Below, piece after piece: positions 28,155 through 36,515 of a stretch of DNA of 64,000 nt. Source of the DNA: Paracoccus caeni (GTDB taxonomy: Bacteria > Pseudomonadota > Alphaproteobacteria > Rhodobacterales > Rhodobacteraceae); assembly GCF_016629665.1 (NCBI RefSeq), contig NZ_JAEPRQ010000004.1:186001-250000 (forward strand). Reading direction: 5' to 3'. A program made the translations under genes and the position numbers. Under the pieces are notes generated by a model that saw only the letters and a program-made list of their open reading frames with translations, was not told the origin of the DNA and searched no databases. The stretch's first letter is position 1; each line of letters begins with the position of its first letter.

Positions 28155-29663
28155 CTATTCAGCCTTGGCGGCATTCCAGAACGCGGGCCAGGGCGAGGGC
28201 ACGACGCCCGACAATTTCCGCGATTTGCCCTGCACGGCGCTGAAATTGCCGATCTTGATCATGCCCACGTCGCCATAGACCTGTTCCTGCAGCTCGGCAT
28301 AGATCGCCTTGCGTGCGTCGAGATCGGTTTCGCGGGTGAACCGCTCCAGAACCTCTTCCTTGTCCGGGTTGACCCAGCCTTCACGGGCGGTGCCAAATAG
28401 CGACGATGTCAACGTCGGCTCGGGCAGGAAGGGCGAGTGGGTGATATAGATGTCCCACAGATCCGGGTTGTCGCGGTTCTGCGCCAGCGTCGCCCAATCC
28501 ACCACATCAAGCTGGACAGTAAAGCCAGCCATTTCCAGCGCCATCTGAGCGACTTCGGCCATCTGATAATGGAATTCATACTGGCGCGAGGTCAGGATGC
28601 GCAGCGGCTGGCCGTCATAACCGGCCTCTGCCAGATACTCGGCGGCTTTTTCAGGGTCGTTGATGTTATAAAGCTCGGTCGCGGCTTCTGTGTGCCACGG
28701 CCAGCCTTCGGGATACAAAGCGCCATCGGTCTGGAAGAACTTCTCATCCCCGAATGCCGCGAAAAGCATGTCGTCATAGGGCAAGGCCGCCTGAACCGCG
28801 CGCCGGATATTCAGATCGGTCATCAGCCCCTTCTTGTGATTGACCGCGAAAAGCGGCCAGCCAAAGGCATCCAGCAAGACGGGTTCGGCCACGTCCGAGC
28901 CTTCGATCCGGGCAAAGGCCTCGGTGGACAGGCTGTCGGCATAGTCGAACTGCCCGGACAGCAGACCCTCGACCCGCGTATTGGTGTCGGGGACAGGGAT
29001 GAAGCGGATCTCGTCCGGCGTCTGGGCACGTTCGCCCGCCGCCTCGCCCGGCTGCGTATAGTCATCGAAACGAACCAACTGCGTGTATTGGTCAGGCTGA
29101 TAGGCTTCCAGCTTGTAAGGTCCGGTTCCGATCGGCTCTTTGATCTCGGGGGCGATGATTTCTTCCGGGTAGATCACCGCCGCCGAATTCGAAAACGCCA
29201 ACAGCGTCACCAGCGGCGCATAGGGTTCGGTCAGCGTGATGGTGATTTCCGACGGAGCGGTCGCTTCGATGCTTCCGATCTGGTCGGCAATCGCCATGCC
29301 CCGGCTGGCGACATCTTTCCAACGGCTCAAGGACGCGGCGACATCGGCGCTGTCCATGGTCGAGCCGTCATGAAAGCTGACACCCTCGCGCAGCGGGATT
29401 GTGTAGGTCGTCCCATCTTCGCTGATCGTCGGCATGTCCGCGGCCAACAGCGGCACGACCTGCCAGTTTTCATCGAAGGTATAAAGGGTCTCCAAGAAGT
29501 GCTGCGTCACGATGCTGACCACATCCTTGGTCGAGATCATCGGATCGAAGGTATCGGCGTCGCCAATGATGGCGACATCAACATTTCCCTGGGCGGCAAG
29601 CGGGCCAGCAGCGCACAGCGCAACGGCGGCAGCGCCTGCAAGGCAGGTGGCGCGGAATTTCAT
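28155..29663 (-). CDS. ABC transporter substrate-binding protein, family 5 (peptide/nickel type)
   Basis: A 502-residue periplasmic binding protein (SBP_bac_5). The signal peptide ends near 'GPLAAQG' (residue 26). Typical segments are 'LLAADMPTISEDGTTYTIPL', 'GTGPYKLEAYQPDQYTQLV' and 'RRAVQAALPYDDML'. It opens the operon that also encodes two permeases, an amidohydrolase, two ATPases and RidA, so its ligand is probably the N-acyl compound degraded by those enzymes. Operator-like sites shared with the IclR gene lie just upstream. Confidence 0.9.
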   Translation of the reverse strand: MKFRATCLAGAAAVALCAAGPLAAQGNVDVAIIGDADTFDPMISTKDVVSIVTQHFLETLYTFDENWQVVPLLAADMPTISEDGTTYTIPLREGVSFHDGSTMDSADVAASLSRWKDVASRGMAIADQIGSIEATAPSEITITLTEPYAPLVTLLAFSNSAAVIYPEEIIAPEIKEPIGTGPYKLEAYQPDQYTQLVRFDDYTQPGEAAGERAQTPDEIRFIPVPDTNTRVEGLLSGQFDYADSLSTEAFARIEGSDVAEPVLLDAFGWPLFAVNHKKGLMTDLNIRRAVQAALPYDDMLFAAFGDEKFFQTDGALYPEGWPWHTEAATELYNINDPEKAAEYLAEAGYDGQPLRILTSRQYEFHYQMAEVAQMALEMAGFTVQLDVVDWATLAQNRDNPDLWDIYITHSPFLPEPTLTSSLFGTAREGWVNPDKEEVLERFTRETDLDARKAIYAELQEQVYGDVGMIKIGNFSAVQGKSRKLSGVVPSPWPAFWNAAKAE

Positions 29664-29691
29664 CTGAGGCTCCCTGTATTCTCTTATAATG

Positions 29692-29762
29692 TTCTATAGT
29701 CCGCAACAAGGAGTAGAGATTCGAACCTACATAAGAGTCAACTATGTTCCATAATTGCGAAC
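29692..29762. promoter_or_regulatory. Putative IclR operators, sites 2 and 3
   Basis: Two related sequences lie about 54 bases apart upstream of the binding-protein gene. One begins GTTCTATAG near base 29692. The other, GTTCCATAATTGCGAAC (29746-29762), has GTTC and GAAC as inverted ends. The second shares GTTCCATAA with the site beside the IclR gene. The rest of the gap up to the alpha/beta hydrolase gene is A+T-rich with no gene. Confidence 0.5.
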
Positions 29763-29941
29763 GAGACGAAGCCGGGAATGTCGAATCTTAATATTCTTGC
29801 GCAAGTTGCAAAATTTGATGCGCAATTTGCCCGATGGTGAAGGTAGGCCTCTGCTTACCTTACCCTTGAGGCCTCATCGTTCTGACATTCCTCTGCCAGC
29901 GTGGGCGCTCGGAAATGCAGCTTGCTCTATGGGGTGTCCCG

Positions 29942-30994
29942 ATGAAGAGATTGAATTTCGCCGCGCTTACCGCTTCCGCAATTCTCAGCGCCGCCCCCGG
30001 CATCGCCGAAGAAGAGCGTGCAGCCCGCGATCCCTCATCGCTGCGGCTTCAGGAAAGTTTCGATCACATCGGGGCAGAGGTCCACTCTCTGTCAAAAGAC
30101 GGAAGGGATGTGTTCTACATCGATGAGGGAAGCGCCGAGGACAAGCCGGTCGTATTCATCGGCGGACAAGGCACCAGCCTTGAAGCATTTCAACTGACCG
30201 AATTCGCCCGGACAACCCGTGAAGAGTTGGGAATCAGAGTGATTTCCGTCGAGCGCAATGGATTTGGAGAATCCGAGTTCGACCCGAGCCTTGGATATAA
30301 GGATTACGCGGACGAAGTGCTGACGGTTCTGGATGATCTTGGCATCGACAAATTCGCGATCATGGCGATTTCAGGCGGTGGCGCATATGCGGCGCATCTT
30401 GCAGCAGCGGTGCCGGATCGCGTCACATCCATCCATGCAGGGGCAGCGGTATCGCGCACGCTTTCATCGCGTGCAGAGCCTGATTGCTCCCGAAGTGCTG
30501 CGGACTGGGACGAAAGCCTGTCCGCCTATACCCATAAGCCAAAGGATTGGTGGGGCGTTCCGGGGTCTCCGGTATTGGTTATTCCGGGCTGGCAGACGCG
30601 GGCCTATGCGGACGGCACGCGGTCGTTCTATGTCAGCGGACAGCTTGGCGATCCGTCAGCACTTACCCATGAATCGATGCTGGTTTGTCGGGATAATGCC
30701 GTCGTCGATACGTCGGCTGTTCAGGCGCCGGTTTATCTTTATTTCGGGGAAGCCGATCAGGCTGTGCCGGCCGAAGAGATGGAGCACTGGCAAGCAGCCT
30801 TCCCCAACATCGCGAAGGCTGTCGTTTATCCGGGTGAAGGTCACACCGTGCAGTATCGCCACTGGGACCAGATCCTCGCAGATATGGCGGGTTACGACGA
30901 TCATACCGTGGTGTGCCGCGACGGCGAAAGCAAACTCATCGCAAACGAGGACGTCGCAGAAGGCGAATTCCTTGGAATTTGCGCCTGGCAGTGA
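29942..30994 (+). CDS. Exported alpha/beta hydrolase
   Basis: A 350-residue alpha/beta hydrolase with a signal peptide (MKRLNFAALTASAIL, cut near residue 22). The nucleophile is Ser144 in 'AISGGGAY'. The acid is probably the Asp in 'FGEADQAVP' and the base the His in 'GEGHTVQYRH'. The oxyanion-loop region 'FIGGQGTSL' precedes. The length and 'ERNGFGESE' motif resemble esterase or epoxide-hydrolase-like enzymes, but the substrate cannot be told. It stands alone, divergent from the peptide operon and convergent with the large HrpK-like gene. Confidence 0.85.
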   Translation: MKRLNFAALTASAILSAAPGIAEEERAARDPSSLRLQESFDHIGAEVHSLSKDGRDVFYIDEGSAEDKPVVFIGGQGTSLEAFQLTEFARTTREELGIRVISVERNGFGESEFDPSLGYKDYADEVLTVLDDLGIDKFAIMAISGGGAYAAHLAAAVPDRVTSIHAGAAVSRTLSSRAEPDCSRSAADWDESLSAYTHKPKDWWGVPGSPVLVIPGWQTRAYADGTRSFYVSGQLGDPSALTHESMLVCRDNAVVDTSAVQAPVYLYFGEADQAVPAEEMEHWQAAFPNIAKAVVYPGEGHTVQYRHWDQILADMAGYDDHTVVCRDGESKLIANEDVAEGEFLGICAWQ

Positions 30995-31107
30995 TCTGCA
31001 TGGGAAAGGCGATATCGCAGGCGCGGGCAAAAGCTGTTTCATCTAAACGATGCATGCCGCGCCCGCGCCCGATTCAGTGACGGAAACCCGTTGCCGAAGC
31101 GCCCGAG

Positions 31108-33936
31108 TTAGCCGATCCGGTCCAAACGAGTGTCCAGATTGTCGCCATCTCCCTTGTAGTCCTTATGCTCGACATCGTCGAAGCCCGGACTCGGCAGGTG
31201 ATCGTTATCAAGGTAAAACTGCCATTCTTCGGGACGGTAATCGAAGACGCTTACATCATCCGGTGCGTCGCGCTGACCGTAGTTGTAAAGGTATTCGTCC
31301 AGATATTCGTAGCGCTTGGCACCGTCACCCATCAGCACGTCCTGACCATCCAGCCGCGAGAACAGGTCCCTCATATCGTCGCGGTGCTTGTCCATCTTAT
31401 TGTTGTGCTTGATGTCGTCGATGATCATCGACGGCAGGAAGGCGATTGCGCCAAGCAAAGCCCCGACGCCCAGCAGCGGCCCCGCTAATGCGCGCCCTAT
31501 CGCGGCGCCGATCCGGCCAGCGGTCGCGGCACCCGTCGCCGCGCCACCGCCGAAGGTAAAGGCCCCCGCCGCCACCTGAATCGCACCGCTGGCAATCGCG
31601 CCAGCATCGCCCGCGCCGACACCACGTTTGATCGACAATCCGCCCAGAACCACATCGGCCACGCCGGTAAAGACATTGGCCCCCGCATCCATGATCCGCA
31701 GCGCGGCCGAGGCCATGCGCGAGAAATTGGTCGATCCGGGCAGTTCCGGGTTCTTCACATAGCCGTTTTCGATGCCCTTCTTGATCTCCTTGACCTCGTT
31801 CTCGCTGAGGTTCAGCCGCTTCGACAGATCGGCATTGCCATCGATATTCGCTTCATCCAGCACGGCTTCAAAGTTTTGCACGAAACGTTCGCCGATCTCC
31901 GGGGTGAAGGGCGTTCCACCCGAGGCATTATCGCGGCTGAAGATCTGCGGCAGGGTCTTATCAAGACCCAGCATCTTGTTGGCATTGGTGCCCATCACCT
32001 TGTCATAGATATTCGAGCCGAGATTGGCGAAATGCTGACCCGCTCCAAGGAAGCTGACAAACTCTTTCGCGACGGCCAGACGCTCTTCGGGGGTATCCGC
32101 CAGCGTGCCGCCCTTTCCGGTCAACTGATAGATGCCGGATGCCAAAGAGATGGCGCCGCCGACCGAACCCAAGGTGCCATTGCTGTTCAACTCGCCCAGC
32201 ACGCTCAGCGCGGCGCCGTCACTGCGCTCGTTCAGCGCTTTGAAAATATCCTTGCCCTTGGAATCGGCAACTTTCTCGATATCGGCCTGGGTCAGCGTGC
32301 CATTCTTGTTGAACTTGTCGCCCAGCTCTTGCAGGACCGCGTTGAAGGTCTTGGCCTGCTGTTTGTCGTCCAGAAACTCGTTCACGAACTTGTCGAGCGT
32401 ATCGACCGTCCGGCGCGGCACGTCGATACCGCCCTTCTTCAGGGTCGAAAGGACTGTGACCAGAACGTCCTTGGTCGCCAGCGCCTCGTTTTCCTCACTG
32501 ATCGAACCGGGATCGCCCATGATCTTATCCAGATCTGCGGTCAGCCCGTTCAGCAACATGGTCTGCGCGAACTGGCCCGCCTCTTCCTTGTCAAAGGCGG
32601 CCAGCCCCGCATAAGTGCGGGCGATATCGGCCTCGGCCAGATCGCCGTCGCCCTTTTCTTTCAGGTCGGCAATGTAGCTTACATAATCGTCGCTGAAGGC
32701 CAGATCGCTTAGCCGGTCATGAACTTTGTCACCATCGGGCAGCGATTTGATCGCCTCGTCCTGCGCCGCGATATAGTCTTTCTGCACGCTTTCCGACCCC
32801 ATCAGGTCGGCGATATTCGTGTCCAGCTTCGACGCATCGATGATCGCGGCCATGTCCAGATGGTTCACATCAACAAGATTCTGTCCCATCGACATATCCA
32901 GCGCGACCATCTTTGTGCCGTCGTCCAGCATGGTTTTGGCGCGCAAGGTATCATAGAGCTTTGCCCGGTCGTCATCCGCGCCGATGCTGCCGTCATCTAT
33001 CCCGCGCTTCCAGCCGTCCAGCGTATTGCGCCACGCCAACCCGGAAACGGTCAGCTTGGTGTCATCATCCTTCGAGACGGTCTCGGTCGTCTCCATGCTC
33101 AGCGGATCGACATCGCCGACCGAGGGGAGATCGCTTTTACCGCGCGCATCATCGACTTGCCCGTCGGTATCGACAAAACCGGAGCGGGCCGAGGCAAGCC
33201 GGTCATAGAGATTCGGGTTAAGCTCTTCCGAGACGATCACCTTACGGACATCGTCATCGCCGACCGGGATTTCGGCGCGGATCAGACCCGGACCAACCTC
33301 ATCTTCCGCGCCAATCTTCGCCTTCTGTATCTGCTGGTTGCTGTAAACGTCATCGACCGTGTTCTTGTAGCCCTGCTCCTCGCTCATTTGGATTCCGTCC
33401 ACCGTACGCGCCAGCCCTGCCGCAGCGTCAAAAGATCCGGGCGCAAGTTGGCGTGTCACGACATGACGGTCGCCGTCATTCGTCTCCAGCATCACGGCAT
33501 CGCCGCGGGTTTCGGCAGAACGGATGTCCTTCAGACCGGGCAGATCACCGTCACGCTGCCAGATCTTTGCATCGAATTCGTCAGCCTGCGTCTCGGCATA
33601 TTCCACGGTCTTTTCCGAGGCGCTGAATTCCTGATGGCGTTCAAGATAGTCATACAGCTCGGGGTTCGTCTTGCGGTCCAACTGGACGAATTTGCCGCCG
33701 TGATTGTCAAAATATTCCAGCTTCGGGCGACCCTGCTCATCCGATTCCCCCTCGACTCTCGTGACAGAGGTTTCCGTCGGATCGGGCCATTTTTCGTTCG
33801 AGGTGCCGTCGCGGGTGTTCTTGTCCTTGGCCTGATCAAGACCTTCCTGCATCTGCCGGGGAATACCGTCGTTTACGTCGCGATGCGGAACGGTTGCTGC
33901 ATTGTTCGGGCGCGGCAGATCGACACTGACAGTCAT
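31108..33936 (-). CDS. Large HrpK/NolX-like protein, possible secreted translocator or effector
   Basis: A 942-residue acidic, polar protein with no N-terminal signal peptide. The first 580 residues are rich in Asp, Lys and Thr and appear helical and repetitive. Around residues 585-690 a segment ('GGAISLASGIYQLTGKGGTL', then 'DTPEERLAVAKEFVSFLGAG') resembles the HrpK/NolX domain of type III secretion translocators. Two hydrophobic stretches follow (about 740-775 and 778-838; Ala/Gly-rich), then a charged tail that ends in aspartate-rich sequence. That layout suits a membrane-inserting secreted protein. No type III secretion, chaperone or immunity gene is visible nearby. The HrpK assignment is from memory of the motif and is tentative. 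Confidence 0.5.
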   Translation of the reverse strand: MTVSVDLPRPNNAATVPHRDVNDGIPRQMQEGLDQAKDKNTRDGTSNEKWPDPTETSVTRVEGESDEQGRPKLEYFDNHGGKFVQLDRKTNPELYDYLERHQEFSASEKTVEYAETQADEFDAKIWQRDGDLPGLKDIRSAETRGDAVMLETNDGDRHVVTRQLAPGSFDAAAGLARTVDGIQMSEEQGYKNTVDDVYSNQQIQKAKIGAEDEVGPGLIRAEIPVGDDDVRKVIVSEELNPNLYDRLASARSGFVDTDGQVDDARGKSDLPSVGDVDPLSMETTETVSKDDDTKLTVSGLAWRNTLDGWKRGIDDGSIGADDDRAKLYDTLRAKTMLDDGTKMVALDMSMGQNLVDVNHLDMAAIIDASKLDTNIADLMGSESVQKDYIAAQDEAIKSLPDGDKVHDRLSDLAFSDDYVSYIADLKEKGDGDLAEADIARTYAGLAAFDKEEAGQFAQTMLLNGLTADLDKIMGDPGSISEENEALATKDVLVTVLSTLKKGGIDVPRRTVDTLDKFVNEFLDDKQQAKTFNAVLQELGDKFNKNGTLTQADIEKVADSKGKDIFKALNERSDGAALSVLGELNSNGTLGSVGGAISLASGIYQLTGKGGTLADTPEERLAVAKEFVSFLGAGQHFANLGSNIYDKVMGTNANKMLGLDKTLPQIFSRDNASGGTPFTPEIGERFVQNFEAVLDEANIDGNADLSKRLNLSENEVKEIKKGIENGYVKNPELPGSTNFSRMASAALRIMDAGANVFTGVADVVLGGLSIKRGVGAGDAGAIASGAIQVAAGAFTFGGGAATGAATAGRIGAAIGRALAGPLLGVGALLGAIAFLPSMIIDDIKHNNKMDKHRDDMRDLFSRLDGQDVLMGDGAKRYEYLDEYLYNYGQRDAPDDVSVFDYRPEEWQFYLDNDHLPSPGFDDVEHKDYKGDGDNLDTRLDRIG

Positions 33937-33981
33937 GGGTGGCAGTCCTGCGATTGTTCATTTTTCGCGTCATTGCCACCC
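33937..33981 (-). promoter_or_regulatory. Leader inverted repeat in front of the HrpK-like gene
   Basis: GGGTGGCA and TGCCACCC form a perfect 8-base inverted repeat around 29 bases. On the transcribed strand the right arm ends against the start codon and follows an AGGA ribosome site inside the loop. The fold could limit translation. Confidence 0.4.
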
Positions 33982-34378
33982 CATCATGACAAGGCCATGA
34001 CGAATCCTGAAATTTATGCCCTTGACAAGATTGATAAAAACAATTTCTCGGGACGCTATGAGCGCGACAAGCGGGTGCGTGGATCGGTGGCCGCAGATAT
34101 GCCCATGATCGACAAGGCTTGCCCTGCTGTCACGCCACTCCGATTCTGGCACTGTCATTCGCCGACTGTAACCCTGCCAAGGCAAGGCATGAACGCGGTT
34201 CATGCGTCAATGAAGTAAAATCATTTCTGTTCATGCTTTTCTTCGATCATACAGCAGGCACGGCCCTGACGCTGGGCAACATGAAGACTGCTGATTGAGG
34301 ATCTGAAGGCTGGGACGTCCTGCAAGGACAATAGCTGGATCCAGGCCTCAAATCAGATAACTGGGATATCCGACCACG
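33982..34378. other. Gene-poor stretch upstream of mesX
   Basis: About 400 bases separate the HrpK-like gene from mesX. A plus-strand reading frame of 73 codons starts at the ATG at 33997, but it has a poor ribosome site and no family resemblance, so I do not call it. The last 160 bases form the mesX leader, with short complementary pieces such as GTCC-TGCAA-GGAC. I recognise no known riboswitch. Confidence 0.4.
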
Positions 34379-35356
34379 ATGAACAACGGTTTCGCATTTA
34401 AGGTAAAAAGTGTTAGTTTCGACGAAAATTATCATCCGTCGGACAATACACGTATTACGACCAACTTTGCGAATTTGGCGCGTGGGGACAGCCGCAAGGA
34501 AAATTTGCGCAACGCATTGCGGATGATCGACAACCGTTGCAATTCCTTGGCGCAATGGGACAATCCCAACGGCGACCGTTATTCAGTCGAACTCGAGATT
34601 ATCTCGGTCGAGATGGATGTCGAAGGCTCTGGAAACACCTTCCCGGCCATTGAAATATTGAAACCAACAATCATTGACCGCAAGAACGACAGCCGCGTCG
34701 AAGGCATCGTTGGAAACAACTTCTCTTCTTACGTGCGCGACTATGACTTCAGCGTGGTTCTACACGAGCATAACAGGAACAGGGACGGGTTCAGCATCCC
34801 TGCGGACTTCGGGGAACTGCACGGAAAGATCTTCAAATGCTTCGTCGAGTCGAAGGCGTATAAAGAGAAATTCAGCAAGCCGCCTGTGATCTGCCTCAGC
34901 GTTTCGCACAACAAGATCTACCATAGAACGGCAAATACTCACCCCGTTCTGGGCGTTGAATATCAGCCGAATGATACGTCGCTGACCGAACAGTATTTCC
35001 AGAAAATGGGACTGCAGGTCCGCTATTTCATGCCGTCAGATAGCGCCGCACCTTTGGCGTTCTATTTCTTTGGCGATCTGCTGACCGACTACACCAATCT
35101 GGAACTGATCGGCACTATCAGCACGATGGAGACCTTCCAAAAGATCTATCGACCCGAGATCTACAATGCCAACTCTACAGCGGGCCAGAGCTTTGAGCCA
35201 AGCCTGCAGCATGAGGATTACTCGCTCACACGAATCGTCTATGATCGCGAAGAACGCAGCCAATTGGCTGTTGCGCAAGGCAAGTTTGCTGAAGAGCATT
35301 TCATCAAACCATATCATGCCATTCTTGAAGAATGGTCTGCCGAATACGCTCTTTGA
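34379..35356 (+). CDS. mesX: DUF1852 protein MesX, partner of methionine synthase MesD
   Basis: A 325-residue soluble protein of family DUF1852. Recognisable segments are 'FAFKVKSVSFDENYHPSDNTRITTNFANLARG' in part near the start and 'FYFFGDLLTDYTNLELIGTISTMETFQKIYRPEIYN' in part near residues 225-260. In other bacteria DUF1852 is always next to a short MetE-like protein, and the pair, named MesX and MesD, makes methionine without methyl-folate in an oxygen-dependent way. Here mesD follows after 29 bases. The mesX DNA is clearly richer in A and T than flanking genes, suggesting transfer. Confidence 0.85.
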   Translation: MNNGFAFKVKSVSFDENYHPSDNTRITTNFANLARGDSRKENLRNALRMIDNRCNSLAQWDNPNGDRYSVELEIISVEMDVEGSGNTFPAIEILKPTIIDRKNDSRVEGIVGNNFSSYVRDYDFSVVLHEHNRNRDGFSIPADFGELHGKIFKCFVESKAYKEKFSKPPVICLSVSHNKIYHRTANTHPVLGVEYQPNDTSLTEQYFQKMGLQVRYFMPSDSAAPLAFYFFGDLLTDYTNLELIGTISTMETFQKIYRPEIYNANSTAGQSFEPSLQHEDYSLTRIVYDREERSQLAVAQGKFAEEHFIKPYHAILEEWSAEYAL

Positions 35357-35385
35357 TTGATCGCAAACGCACAGGGTCGCCTATC

Positions 35386-36417
35386 ATGAAAAAACTGCTC
35401 CCCACCTCGACTGCTGGCAGTCTGCCGAAACCCTCGTGGCTTGCGCAGCCCGAGAAGCTCTGGTCGCCCTGGAAATTGCAGGGTGAGGAACTGATCGAGG
35501 GTAAACAAGACGCGCTGCGTGTGTCCTTGGGCGAACAACAGCTTGCCGGAATTGATATTGTCAGCGACGGCGAACAAACGCGCCAGCACTTTGTCACCAC
35601 ATTTATCGAACATCTCAGCGGCGTTGATTTTGAAAAACGCGAGACCGTCAAAATCCGTGATCGCTATGATGCAAGCGTGCCGACCGTCGTTGGCGCTGTA
35701 GCCCGCGAGAAGCCGGTTTTTGTCGAAGATGCCAGGTTTTTACGTCAGCAAACCAAAGCTCCGATCAAATGGGCCCTGCCGGGGCCAATGACGATGATCG
35801 ATACGCTTTACGACAGCCACTATAAAAGCCGCGAAAAGCTTGCTTGGGAATTTGCCACAATCCTCAATCAAGAAGCCAAGGAACTTGAGGCTGCCGGCGT
35901 TGATATCATCCAGTTCGATGAACCCGCTTTCAATGTGTTTTTCGATGAGGTGAACGATTGGGGCATCGCCACTTTGGAGAAGGCGATCGAGGGTCTGAAT
36001 TGCGAAACGGCGGTTCATATTTGCTATGGATATGGCATCAAGGCCAATACTGACTGGAAGAAAACTCTGGGTGCGGAATGGCGCCAGTACGAAGAGATTT
36101 TTCCCAAGCTGCAGAAATCCAGCATCGACCTCGTTTCACTGGAATGCCACAACTCTCATGTTCCGATGGACCTGATTGAGCTTATTCGCGGCAAGAAGGT
36201 GATGGTTGGGGCCATCGATGTCGCAAGCGAAACCATTGAAACCCCCGAGGACGTCGCTAATACGATCCGAAAAGCGCTTCAATTCGTGGATGCCGACAAG
36301 CTTTATCCTTGCACCAACTGTGGTATGGCGCCGCTTTCGCGGACCGTAGCCCGGAGCAAACTCAACGCGCTGAGTGCGGGCGCGGAAATCGTGCGGCGGG
36401 AACTCTCGGCCTCATAG
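35386..36417 (+). CDS. mesD: Folate-independent methionine synthase MesD (core MetE)
   Basis: A 343-residue protein corresponding to only the C-terminal catalytic barrel of cobalamin-independent methionine synthase. It has 'TSTAGSLPKPSWL' at the start and 'QFDEPAFNV' in the middle. Zinc ligands are His211 and Cys213 in 'VHICYGYG' and Cys312 in 'TNCGMAP'. The N-terminal half that binds methyl-folate in full MetE (about 750 residues) is absent. MesD enzymes of this type need MesX and oxygen and their methyl donor is unknown. I use the ATG nine bases after AGGG. DNA is A+T-rich like mesX. Confidence 0.88.
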   Translation: MKKLLPTSTAGSLPKPSWLAQPEKLWSPWKLQGEELIEGKQDALRVSLGEQQLAGIDIVSDGEQTRQHFVTTFIEHLSGVDFEKRETVKIRDRYDASVPTVVGAVAREKPVFVEDARFLRQQTKAPIKWALPGPMTMIDTLYDSHYKSREKLAWEFATILNQEAKELEAAGVDIIQFDEPAFNVFFDEVNDWGIATLEKAIEGLNCETAVHICYGYGIKANTDWKKTLGAEWRQYEEIFPKLQKSSIDLVSLECHNSHVPMDLIELIRGKKVMVGAIDVASETIETPEDVANTIRKALQFVDADKLYPCTNCGMAPLSRTVARSKLNALSAGAEIVRRELSAS

Positions 36418-36515
36418 TTGCCCCGAGACGACCGCCCGAATGTTGCGTGAAAAGCCGGAGGGGCCGGATCTTGAAGGACCTGCACATATCTCACCCTTTG
36501 ACCGGGAAAAGCCCT

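Noticed and set aside
31020..31069. Inverted repeat GGCGCGGGC / GCCCGCGCC between the hydrolase and HrpK-like genes as a terminator
   Set aside because: The loop is over 30 bases and no T run follows on either strand, so termination is not supported.
32719..34218. A 499-codon plus-strand frame opposite the HrpK-like gene
   Set aside because: It is antisense to a coherent 942-residue protein and shows no domain. Its last 73 codons, from the ATG at 33997, lie outside that gene, but lack a good ribosome site.
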